Source of the DNA: Verrucomicrobiales bacterium
Lineage (GTDB): Bacteria > Verrucomicrobiota > Verrucomicrobiia > Limisphaerales > SXQI01
Direction: 5' to 3'
Length of the DNA stretch: 12,584 bases
NCBI GenBank assembly: GCA_028293365.1
Contig: JAQGOX010000850.1
Coordinates: 1 to 12,584, forward strand
The notes below the pieces were generated by a model. It saw nothing but the letters and a program-made list of their open reading frames with translations. It searched no databases and was not told where the DNA came from. The translations under genes were made by a program, and so were the position numbers. The stretch's first letter is position 1. Every line of letters begins with the position of its first letter. Positions 1 through 6,803 of this stretch are shown here, in pieces.

Positions 1-2423
1 TTTTAGCCGACACTTCGCCCGAAGCATTCGAAAAGGTCGTCGATCGATTACTCGCCTCGACGCATTTCGGTGAGCGTTGGGGAAGACACTGGTTGGATCT
101 CGTCCGCTATGCCGAAACGATGGGACACGAATTCGACTATCAGATTCCGTTCGCGTGGCGTTATCGCGATTACGTGATCCGCGCCTTCAACGCTGACCTG
201 CCCTACAAACAATTTATGGCAGAGCATATCGCCGGCGATTTGATTTCTCCGCCACGCACCGATCCGGCAACCGGAAATAATGAGTCGATTCTGGGCACTT
301 GTTTTTTCTGGTTCGCACAACAATCGCATTCCCCGGTGGATATCAAAGCAGCCCAGGCTGTCCTGATAGAAAATCAAATCGACGTGCTCAGCAAAACGTT
401 TCTGAGCATGACCGTTGCCTGCGCCCGCTGCCACGATCATAAATTCGATGCCATTTCCTCCAAAGACTATTACGCACTCTATGGAGTGCTCGAAAGTTCC
501 CGATTTACCTTCGCTCCAATCAATCCTCCCGCGCAGTTCCTCCAGCCCATGGAAAAACTGATTTCCATAAAGGACGCGCTGAAAGAAGAACTGGCCCTGG
601 CGTGGACCGATCAGGCCTTGATTCTGACGAATGTTTCTTTCACGCCAAAAATAGTTAAGACTGATTCAGATAATGAAAAGGAGGAGGTCTTTGCAGATTT
701 GACGACCGGGTCGTCAGACGCCTGGTTTCCGACAGGTCCAGCTTTTCGGAAATTAGCACACGATGAACTGCTGATAACCGGCGACTCAAATAGGCCCGTG
801 CGATTGGTCGGTCATAGCGAACTGCGAAGTGATGCTGATTCTAAAAAACTGCAAGGTGCCTATCGCTCTCCAACATTCACTATTGACCGGGATTTCATTC
901 ACGTTCGGGCGGGGGGTGACAATAGTCGCATTAACATCGTCATCGATAATTTCAATCTGATCCGCTCCCCCATTTACGGTGGTTTGAAAGCAGGCATGAG
1001 CTCGACGACTCCAAAATGGTACCATTTTGATGTGAAAAACTGGGTGGGACATCGCGCCTGCGTTGAACTGGAAGATTTCGCTCTCCCTGACCCTGGCGAC
1101 GAGCGTGGCTATGGTCCTGTTGGATATCTCTTTGCGGAGAAAGTCATTTTTTCGAATCAAAAGGAAATCCCGGACTCCAAAGCGGCTGCAGCCTGTGGTC
1201 CCGATTCCGAGTCGGTCCAGGTTTCTCGGATTGAGCTCAGCGAAACCATCGAACGCTGGAAAAACCACTCCTCCACCGAGCGCGATACAGAATTATTATC
1301 CGCGCTGCTGGATGCCGGAACTCTTAAGCTACCGAAAACCGAGAGGTTTGAAAAACTCCTGGCCGGGTACAGTGCCACCGAAAAAACAATTCCAGAGCCG
1401 GCGTTGGCTCCCGTCATGGCTGAGGGAAACGGATTCGACGAAAACCTATTCATCCGTGGAAATCCCAAATCGCTCGGCGATAAAGTACCGCGTCGCTTTT
1501 TGGAAGCGTGCACCGCAACTCATCTCTCTCCTTTTAAAAATGGGAGCGGGCGAAAGGAGCTTGCCGTGGCACTGACTGACCCTGCCAATCCGATGCCGTC
1601 CCGTGCGGCCGTCAATTGGACCTGGCATCACCTTTTCGGCCGAGGCTTGGTCGCGACCGTTGACAACTTTGGTGTGCTCGGCGAGCGGCCTACGCATCCC
1701 GAGTTGCTCGATTCGCTGGCGTTGAAATTTCAGGACCAGGGCGGGTCCTTTAAACATCTGATCCGCGACATGATGCTCAGTGCGAGCTATCAGATGTCGA
1801 GCGACGCAACCGATTCAACGGCAGAAGAGAAAGACCCGGGCAATTTGCTTCTACACCGGGCCCGGGTGCGACGCCTGGAGGCAGAACCCATACGCGACAG
1901 TATGCTCGCCATTTCGGGCTCCTTAAATCCGGCTCAGTTTGGCCCCCCGGTTCCGGTTCACCTGACAGCTTTTATGGATGGGAGAGGGCGGCCCTCCAGC
2001 AGTGGTCCTCTCGATGGCACTGGACGCAGAACAATCTATCTAGAAGTCAGGCGTAACTTCCTGGACCCAATGATGCTCGCTTTTGACTATCCAATTCCCG
2101 CGACCACGATCGGCCGCCGCACTGAATCCAATGTCCCGGCACAGGCTTTGACCCTGCTGAACGATCCATTCATCGTGGGCCAGGCTGAGAATTGGGCGAA
2201 AGCATCCCTCAAAGCACATCCAGACTTGAAGCCAGAAGAAAGAGTGAATGAACTCTACCTGACTGCATTCTCCCGCCCTCCCGATGCGAACGAGCGCCAG
2301 GAGGCTTTGGAGTTTCTCAAACAACAGGAACTTCTAAATGGACCAGCCGCAGGCACAGAAAAGAGTTGGGCCGACCTTTGCCATGTCCTTTTTAATGTGA
2401 AGGAGTTTATTTTCCTCAAGTAG
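1..2423 (+). CDS. DUF1549/DUF1553 (PSCyt2-PSD1) exported protein, 5' end missing
   Basis: The reading frame is open from base 3, upstream of the first ATG at 93. The codons before that ATG already encode typical DUF1549 sequence (FEKVVDRLLAS, HFGERWGRHWLDL), so the true start lies outside the window. Order of parts: DUF1549 to about base 500, ending in the CxxCH motif CARCH (420-434) followed by DHKFDAI; a central galactose-binding-like beta-sandwich at about 680-1170 (FIHVRAGG, NIVIDNFNLIRSPIYGGL, GHRACVEL); then DUF1553 at about 1540-2400 (PSRAAVNWTWHHLFGRGLV, THPELLDSLA, RRLEAEPIRDSMLA, NVPAQALTLLND). The family is abundant in Planctomycetota and Verrucomicrobiota, is exported, and has no established biochemistry. 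CxxCH could bind c-type haem, but that is inference. The DUF1501 gene starts 2 nt after the stop, so the two are surely co-transcribed. Whether an N-terminal PSCyt1 cytochrome domain exists cannot be seen here. Confidence 0.93.
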   Translation, partial: LADTSPEAFEKVVDRLLASTHFGERWGRHWLDLVRYAETMGHEFDYQIPFAWRYRDYVIRAFNADLPYKQFMAEHIAGDLISPPRTDPATGNNESILGTCFFWFAQQSHSPVDIKAAQAVLIENQIDVLSKTFLSMTVACARCHDHKFDAISSKDYYALYGVLESSRFTFAPINPPAQFLQPMEKLISIKDALKEELALAWTDQALILTNVSFTPKIVKTDSDNEKEEVFADLTTGSSDAWFPTGPAFRKLAHDELLITGDSNRPVRLVGHSELRSDADSKKLQGAYRSPTFTIDRDFIHVRAGGDNSRINIVIDNFNLIRSPIYGGLKAGMSSTTPKWYHFDVKNWVGHRACVELEDFALPDPGDERGYGPVGYLFAEKVIFSNQKEIPDSKAAAACGPDSESVQVSRIELSETIERWKNHSSTERDTELLSALLDAGTLKLPKTERFEKLLAGYSATEKTIPEPALAPVMAEGNGFDENLFIRGNPKSLGDKVPRRFLEACTATHLSPFKNGSGRKELAVALTDPANPMPSRAAVNWTWHHLFGRGLVATVDNFGVLGERPTHPELLDSLALKFQDQGGSFKHLIRDMMLSASYQMSSDATDSTAEEKDPGNLLLHRARVRRLEAEPIRDSMLAISGSLNPAQFGPPVPVHLTAFMDGRGRPSSSGPLDGTGRRTIYLEVRRNFLDPMMLAFDYPIPATTIGRRTESNVPAQALTLLNDPFIVGQAENWAKASLKAHPDLKPEERVNELYLTAFSRPPDANERQEALEFLKQQELLNGPAAGTEKSWADLCHVLFNVKEFIFLK

Positions 2424-2425
2424 CT

Positions 2426-3859
2426 ATGCACCACTGCAACCGGTTCATCCAAACTCCACTCACCCGGCGGGAAATGCTCTCTACGTGCGCCAACGGTTTT
2501 GGCCTGGTTGCCCTGGCTGCCCTCTTTGGCAACAATATAGAATCACTGGAAGGAGCCACCGGGACGAGCCTCATTCAAAAACCGCACTACCCGCCTAAAG
2601 CTCGAAACGTCATTTTCCTCTATATGGATGGTGGACCATCGCAAATGGATACGTTCGATCCGAAGCCGCTCCTCACGAAAGAACATGGGCAGCCATTTAA
2701 AATGAAAATGGAGCCAACCCAATTCGATAACAATGGAAGCACCTTTAAATCACCGTGGTCCTTCAAAAATTACGGCCAATGCGGCATGCCCATCAGCGAG
2801 CTTTTCCCACACATCGCAGCGTTCGCGGATGATCTTTGCGTGGTGCGCTCGATGGTGTCGGAATTCTCCGAACACACCGCCGCAAACTACTTTCTCCACA
2901 CCGGACTCGGCATGTCAGGAAGACCGAGCATGGGCGCGTGGGCAACGTATGGACTTGGAACTGAGAACCAGAGCCTGCCCGGCTTCGTAGTTTTGAATGG
3001 CGGTCTAACGCCGCCCGGCGGCCTCGACAACTTCAGCAATGGCTTCCTTCCTGCGACCTATCAAGGTTCGGTTTTTCGAGCGGGCGCCAACCCGGTTGCA
3101 GACCTTGAACCGATGGAAAAATCTCCAGACCTGCAAAAGAACAAACTCGACCTGTTGCGAAAGCTCGATTCCGGTTGCGCCAATCGATTCGCCCACTCCG
3201 ATAAAATCGAATCGGCCATTGCGAACTACGAACTCGCGTTCCGCATGCAGGCCGCGGTTCCGGAACTCATAGAAATCAAAAAAGAATCCGAAGCGACACG
3301 AAAACTTTACGGTCTCGATTCCGATTACGAGCCGACTCGCATCTTTGCCGCCGAATGCCTGATCGCGCGACGCCTTGTCGAACGCGGCGTCCGTTTTGTC
3401 GAATTAACCTGCCCGCGCGTTCCCAATGGAGCTGACCGCTGGGATCAACACTCGAGCCTCAAAACTGGCCATGAAGGAAACTCGCGCGCCGTGGATCAAC
3501 CCATCGCCGCTCTACTGCACGATTTGAAAGCTGGCGGATTGCTCGATCACACCCTCGTCGTCTGGGCCGGAGAATTCGGACGCACCCCGTTTGCGCAAGG
3601 TTCGGACGGACGCGATCACAACCCCTTTGGATTTTCGATTTGGATGGCCGGTGGTGGGACCAAAGGTGGAATGATTTACGGCGCAACCGACGAATACGGC
3701 TACAAAGTCGTTGAAAACAAAGTCACAATTCACGATCTGCACGCCACGATGCTCCACCTCCTCGGCATCGACCATAAACGGCTGACCATCCGTTTCGGAG
3801 GCCGCGACATGCGGCTCACCGACGTCCACGGCGAGATCGTCCACGAGTTACTTGCTTAA
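2426..3859 (+). CDS. DUF1501 family protein, Tat-exported, alkaline-phosphatase/sulfatase-like fold
   Basis: This 477-residue protein is of normal family length. The N-terminus carries a twin-arginine signal (TRREML, R14-R15) followed by a hydrophobic stretch (FGLVALAALFG), so a folded, possibly metal-loaded protein is sent through Tat. That signal fixes the start at 2426, because the internal ATG at M17 would remove the arginines. The core begins at about residue 60 with NVIFLYMDGGPSQMDTFD, the family hallmark. Near the C-terminus come WAGEFGRTPFAQ and GRDHN (residues 395-399), likely metal-ligand regions by analogy with the alkaline phosphatase superfamily. No nucleophile Cys or Ser in a sulfatase signature is evident, so sulfatase activity should not be assumed. 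The gene follows the DUF1549/DUF1553 gene by 2 nt, the standard partner arrangement. No good Shine-Dalgarno sits close to the ATG, which fits translational coupling. Function is unknown. Confidence 0.94.
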   Translation: MHHCNRFIQTPLTRREMLSTCANGFGLVALAALFGNNIESLEGATGTSLIQKPHYPPKARNVIFLYMDGGPSQMDTFDPKPLLTKEHGQPFKMKMEPTQFDNNGSTFKSPWSFKNYGQCGMPISELFPHIAAFADDLCVVRSMVSEFSEHTAANYFLHTGLGMSGRPSMGAWATYGLGTENQSLPGFVVLNGGLTPPGGLDNFSNGFLPATYQGSVFRAGANPVADLEPMEKSPDLQKNKLDLLRKLDSGCANRFAHSDKIESAIANYELAFRMQAAVPELIEIKKESEATRKLYGLDSDYEPTRIFAAECLIARRLVERGVRFVELTCPRVPNGADRWDQHSSLKTGHEGNSRAVDQPIAALLHDLKAGGLLDHTLVVWAGEFGRTPFAQGSDGRDHNPFGFSIWMAGGGTKGGMIYGATDEYGYKVVENKVTIHDLHATMLHLLGIDHKRLTIRFGGRDMRLTDVHGEIVHELLA

Positions 3860-3871
3860 AATAATCAAAAA

Positions 3872-3902
3872 AAATGCCTGACGCACCCCGCGCCAGGCAT
3901 TT
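3872..3902. terminator. Bidirectional intrinsic terminator between convergent genes
   Basis: A 9-bp perfect stem (AAATGCCTG with CAGGCATTT) can be extended inward, past one A-C mismatch, by three more G-C pairs around an ACCCC loop. On the minus strand it is followed by a T run (complement of the eight A's at 3867-3874), giving a strong terminator for the isomerase-like gene that ends at 3929. On the plus strand the tail (TTT, then CACTATATTT) is weaker but lies just 12 nt after the DUF1501 stop codon. Confidence 0.8.
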
Positions 3903-3928
3903 CACTATATTTAGTTGTTAGTTGGGGA

Positions 3929-4747
3929 TCAGGGCTTGTTCGCTTCAACGAAGGCTAGTGCCTTCTCGATATGCTCGGTTGGGTCTTTCAGATCGTTGTC
4001 AGTCTCGATAGCGAGAATACCATCATAGTGAGTCTCTTTGAGGACTTTAAAGAGTTCCTTCAAATTCGCATCCCCTTCCCCGATAAAAACATCTTTTGCT
4101 CTGTCCCCAGTCGGAGTGCTGGTAACTTTTTTGTCTTTCAGATGAATGTCATACACCCGACCGTTGAATTCGCGGTAGATCTTTGCTGGATCGAAGCGGG
4201 CGCTGGCAGTCCAACCTACATCCAGGCATGATCCAATCCGTTTATCGCGGTATTTGATGAGGTTTTTTAGAGTGTTCGGATTTCCGTAGGTGCTCGTGAT
4301 GCCGTGGTTATGCACCGCAACCTTGATATCGTATTCCTTCACCAACTCTTCGATATTATCAAAAATCTTAAAATCGCCGGGCTCGATCACGATCAATTTG
4401 ATTCCCATGAACTTGGCGAATTCGAACATCTTGCGATTATCCTCCTTGTCCAGTGACGTGCCCGCGACGCCGAAGCTATAGGCAACCAAGCCATTCTTAT
4501 CCAGGATTTCCTTTTTGCGCCTGGTTTCCTCCATTGGCGCTTTTGGATCCATATGATTTGCGATCAACTCGAGATACTTGATCTTGTGCTTTACACAAAA
4601 ATCAACCACTTGATCGAAATTAAGGTTTCGCAGAGTCCACGTTTGAACTCCAATTTTAAGTTCGTAATCATCCGCGGCAACCGTCCGAATCGGAGCGATT
4701 GAAAGAAGGCCGCAGATTACAGCTAAAGAGGCCAGGAATCGTTTCAT
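3929..4747 (-). CDS. Exported TIM-barrel sugar isomerase/epimerase-like protein (AP endonuclease 2 / xylose isomerase-like fold)
   Basis: The 272-residue product is a short signal peptide plus one (beta/alpha)8 barrel. I chose the ATG at 4747 over the in-frame ATG at 4780 because it gives a clean Sec signal (MKRFLASLAVICGLL, cleavage near TVAADD); the longer form adds 11 polar residues in front. Barrel landmarks are KIGVQTWTLR (first strand), IKYLELI with E60, VIEPG with E122, VAVHNHG with H146 and H148, CLDVGW with D176, YDIHLKD with H202, GEGD (residues 224-227) and AIETD with E248. The divalent-metal ligands of this fold are present, so it is probably an active isomerase, epimerase or lyase. 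The substrate cannot be read from sequence; the export signal argues against a cytoplasmic sugar phosphate and for a free sugar or modified glycoside. It converges on the DUF1501 gene and shares its terminator. A poor promoter-like pair (TTGACG, 17 nt, TCAATA on the minus strand, 4796-4768) precedes the start. Confidence 0.9.
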   Translation of the reverse strand: MKRFLASLAVICGLLSIAPIRTVAADDYELKIGVQTWTLRNLNFDQVVDFCVKHKIKYLELIANHMDPKAPMEETRRKKEILDKNGLVAYSFGVAGTSLDKEDNRKMFEFAKFMGIKLIVIEPGDFKIFDNIEELVKEYDIKVAVHNHGITSTYGNPNTLKNLIKYRDKRIGSCLDVGWTASARFDPAKIYREFNGRVYDIHLKDKKVTSTPTGDRAKDVFIGEGDANLKELFKVLKETHYDGILAIETDNDLKDPTEHIEKALAFVEANKP

Positions 4748-4840
4748 ATTTGTCAGGTGAACCCGTTTATTGAAGCGCATCGAACAATACCGTCAATGCA
4801 AAACAACTTTTCGACCCATCGGTAGCTCTGCGATCAACCT

Positions 4841-4868
4841 TTGAAAAGAAACTCGGCTCGTGTATGCT
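4841..4868 (+). promoter_or_regulatory. Possible sigma-70-type promoter for msrA
   Basis: TTGAAA at 4841-4846 and TATGCT at 4863-4868 are separated by 16 nt, giving 5/6 and 4/6 matches to the E. coli consensus. The -10 box overlaps the upstream in-frame ATG (4864), so transcription would begin near 4875, about 10 nt before the ATG at 4885. This supports the downstream start. Judged by eye only; promoter consensus in this phylum is not well known. Confidence 0.3.
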
Positions 4869-4884
4869 CCCAATCGTGAAGACC

Positions 4885-5517
4885 ATGAAATTACTTGCAC
4901 TGGCTCTGCTCGCGATGGTTTGGACCGGAATGGCCCAGCCTCTTGCGCCTCCCGAAAAAACCGCAAACCCCAAGGCTCCAGCCCCGATTTCCAAAGTCCC
5001 GGAAGGCGCGGAAGTGATTACCCTGGGCGCCGGATGTTTTTGGTGTACTGAAGCAATTTTCCAACAAATCCCAGGCGTTCTCTCCGTTACCTCCGGTTTC
5101 ATGGGGGGAACCGTCAAAAATCCGACCTACGAACAGGTCTGCAACACCGAAACTGGGCATGCCGAAGTAGCGCGGATCGTTTACGACCCCAAAAAAACCT
5201 CTCTCGAAAAAATCCTCACCACCTTTTGGCACGCGCACGATCCGACCACCCTCAACCAGCAGGGTGCCGATCACGGTACACAATACCGCTCAGCCATTTT
5301 CTACCAAAATGACGCCCAAAAAACCATCGCCGAAAAATCACTGGCCAACGCTTCGAAAGAATTCAGCAAACCCATCGTCACTGAAATCAGCAAGGCAACC
5401 GAGTTCTATCCTGCCGAGAATTATCATCAGGATTACTATCGCCTGAACAAAAATCGGAACCCCTATTGCCGCGCCATCATTACCCCCAAACTCAAAAAGC
5501 TCGGACTAAAAGAATAA
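4885..5517 (+). CDS. msrA: Exported peptide-methionine (S)-S-oxide reductase MsrA
   Basis: MsrA reduces methionine-S-sulfoxide in oxidised proteins back to methionine. The protein (210 residues from this start) has a signal peptide (MKLLALALLAMVWTGMAQ), a Pro/Ala/Lys-rich linker to about residue 40, and a complete MsrA domain. Hallmarks: GCFWCTE with catalytic C51, GFMGG, GHAE (91-94), HDPTTLNQQGAD, GTQYRS (121-126), YPAENYHQDY, and a second Cys at C195 in NPYCR that can act as resolving cysteine. An in-frame ATG lies at 4864, but it overlaps a likely -10 box, and the ATG at 4885 gives a clean signal peptide. Neither has a strong Shine-Dalgarno. The exported form implies repair of periplasmic or surface proteins; the electron donor is not encoded here. 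It is divergent from the isomerase-like gene and convergent with the serine hydrolase, so probably a single-gene unit. The identification is secure. Confidence 0.96.
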   Translation: MKLLALALLAMVWTGMAQPLAPPEKTANPKAPAPISKVPEGAEVITLGAGCFWCTEAIFQQIPGVLSVTSGFMGGTVKNPTYEQVCNTETGHAEVARIVYDPKKTSLEKILTTFWHAHDPTTLNQQGADHGTQYRSAIFYQNDAQKTIAEKSLANASKEFSKPIVTEISKATEFYPAENYHQDYYRLNKNRNPYCRAIITPKLKKLGLKE

Positions 5518-5531
5518 CTGTTATAACTGTT
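5514..5531 (+). repeat. Tandem 9-bp direct repeat across the msrA stop codon
   Basis: ATAACTGTT occurs twice without a gap (5514-5522 and 5523-5531). The first copy contains the msrA stop (TAA 5515-5517), and the second supplies another in-frame TAA (5524-5526). It fills most of the 17-nt space before the convergent hydrolase stop. It probably arose by slippage; no function is evident. Confidence 0.7.
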
Positions 5532-5534
5532 GTC

Positions 5535-6704
5535 TCATTTCTGATAGACCTGTGTGGCCGTTTTGAGAAACAAGTCGCGCGCCGCCCACTGGCCGCCGCT
5601 GGTGCATTGAATCATGAAAATCGCGATCATTCCCGTTTTCGGATTGACCGACAAATCGGTTCCATAAGCGCCATCGTGACCAAACATCCCGTTGCGAAGA
5701 TGGTAGCCCAAACTGTAATTGACCTTGGTCGCGCCGGTTTGCTCTTTCCGTAACTGGCCCATCGCCGCAGGCGTCAAGTAGCGCTTCCCGTCCAATTCGC
5801 CGTCGTTCGCGAGCATGAGTCCATACCGCATGATGTCGTGCGTGGTGGAGAACAACCCGCCCGCGGCTTCCGGAAAACGGTGCACGCGATCACTGTACGG
5901 CTTGGTGAGAAAACCGATCCCACCTCGGGCATAGCCGCTTTTTTCTTTGTTCGGCCCGTACGCGCCAGCCAGGCGGGCAATTTGCGCGTCATTGGGCCAA
6001 AACGTGGTTTCGGTCATTCCAAGTGGATCGAAGAATCGCTTTTGCAGAAACTCTTCGTAAGGCATGCCACTAACGATTTCAACGATGCGCGCGGCAATGT
6101 TAATGCCCTGATTGCCATAGGCGTACTTGTCGCCGGGCTGCCATTGAAGAGGGCCGGTCACGGAACTGAGCCCACGCGCTTTCAGCGGGGTGCTGTCCGC
6201 GCCGGTCACTTGTTGAAGCTCGGACATACCGGTGAGACCGCTGGTGTGACTCAATACATGCCGGACCGTAACGGGGCGAACCAACGGTTTAAGCAGCACA
6301 TGAGTCGGGTCTTTTTCTTCCACTACCAACCATTTCTCCAACTGCGGAATAAACCGGGTAACAGGATCGTCCAGGCTTACTTTGCCTTCATCCGCCAACA
6401 TCATGATCGAGGCGCCGGCGAACATTTTGGTCATCGAAGCAATCCAAAACACATTATCTTCGCTCATCGGCTTTTTCGCCTCGACATCTGCATAACCGAG
6501 GAGGTTTTTGTAATGAACCCTACCGGTCTTGTCGGCGATAATCCCAATCACGCCTGCCAGTTTGTAGCTGTCCAGGTACGGCTGCAAAGCCGCCGACACC
6601 TCGGGACTGGCGGAGATCTCTTCCGCAGCCGCAAGATCTGGCGTGGCGGCTAACACCACCGTCACAAGCGAGAGCAATAGCGCACAGAATAGGTGCTTCT
6701 TCAT
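5535..6704 (-). CDS. Exported serine hydrolase, class C beta-lactamase / penicillin-binding-protein-like
   Basis: The 389-residue product has a signal peptide (MKKHLFCALLLSLVTVVLA, cleavage near AAA-EE) and one beta-lactamase-type transpeptidase domain. All three active-site motifs are present: S90-M-T-K93 (SxxK nucleophile and base), Y196-G-N198 (YxN), and H343-D-G345 in place of KTG, as is common in the esterase/peptidase branch. Further hallmarks are VLSHTSGLTG and AAGGLFST. The family includes D-aminopeptidases, esterases and penicillin-binding proteins as well as AmpC enzymes, so resistance should not be inferred. An in-frame ATG at 6803 would add 33 residues ahead of the signal peptide and was rejected. 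The gene lies 99 nt downstream of the second DUF1501 gene on the same strand with no U-tract terminator between, so read-through is possible alongside its own promoter. Its 3' end faces msrA across 17 nt. The substrate is unknown. Confidence 0.93.
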   Translation of the reverse strand: MKKHLFCALLLSLVTVVLAATPDLAAAEEISASPEVSAALQPYLDSYKLAGVIGIIADKTGRVHYKNLLGYADVEAKKPMSEDNVFWIASMTKMFAGASIMMLADEGKVSLDDPVTRFIPQLEKWLVVEEKDPTHVLLKPLVRPVTVRHVLSHTSGLTGMSELQQVTGADSTPLKARGLSSVTGPLQWQPGDKYAYGNQGINIAARIVEIVSGMPYEEFLQKRFFDPLGMTETTFWPNDAQIARLAGAYGPNKEKSGYARGGIGFLTKPYSDRVHRFPEAAGGLFSTTHDIMRYGLMLANDGELDGKRYLTPAAMGQLRKEQTGATKVNYSLGYHLRNGMFGHDGAYGTDLSVNPKTGMIAIFMIQCTSGGQWAARDLFLKTATQVYQK

Positions 6705-6733
6705 GATATTATTCTTAAAAAGATTTAGGATTG

Positions 6734-6739
6734 ATTGTA
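6734..6739 (-). promoter_or_regulatory. Possible -10 box for the serine hydrolase gene
   Basis: On the minus strand TACAAT (5/6 match to TATAAT) lies 29 nt upstream of the ATG at 6704, in an AT-rich stretch. No convincing -35 hexamer is seen at 16-18 nt, only TTCGTT-like sequence. This is weak evidence for independent transcription of the hydrolase. Confidence 0.2.
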
Positions 6740-6803
6740 GTAAAGCAGGCTGTGACGAACGAATGGATCGGTTTTTTGACGCTGTCGGACATTCATGCGG
6801 CAA

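Noticed and set aside
1063..1575. 170-codon plus-strand open frame inside the first DUF1549/DUF1553 gene
   Set aside because: It overlaps a well-supported coding frame in another phase; the translation is basic, low in structure and matches no family.
2426..3859. Annotation of the DUF1501 proteins as active sulfatases
   Set aside because: The fold is related, but the sulfatase signature with its modified Cys/Ser (C/S-x-P-x-R) is not seen; only the family-level call is supported.
5838..6653. Long plus-strand open frame (271 codons) opposite the serine hydrolase
   Set aside because: It lies wholly antisense to a gene with intact SxxK, YxN and HxG motifs and a signal peptide; its translation is Arg/His-rich with no recognisable domain, as expected of a codon-bias shadow.
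5535..6704. Antibiotic-resistance beta-lactamase
   Set aside because: The SxxK/YxN/HxG pattern is shared with many esterases and peptidases; nothing specific to AmpC-type resistance enzymes, nor a linked regulator, is present.
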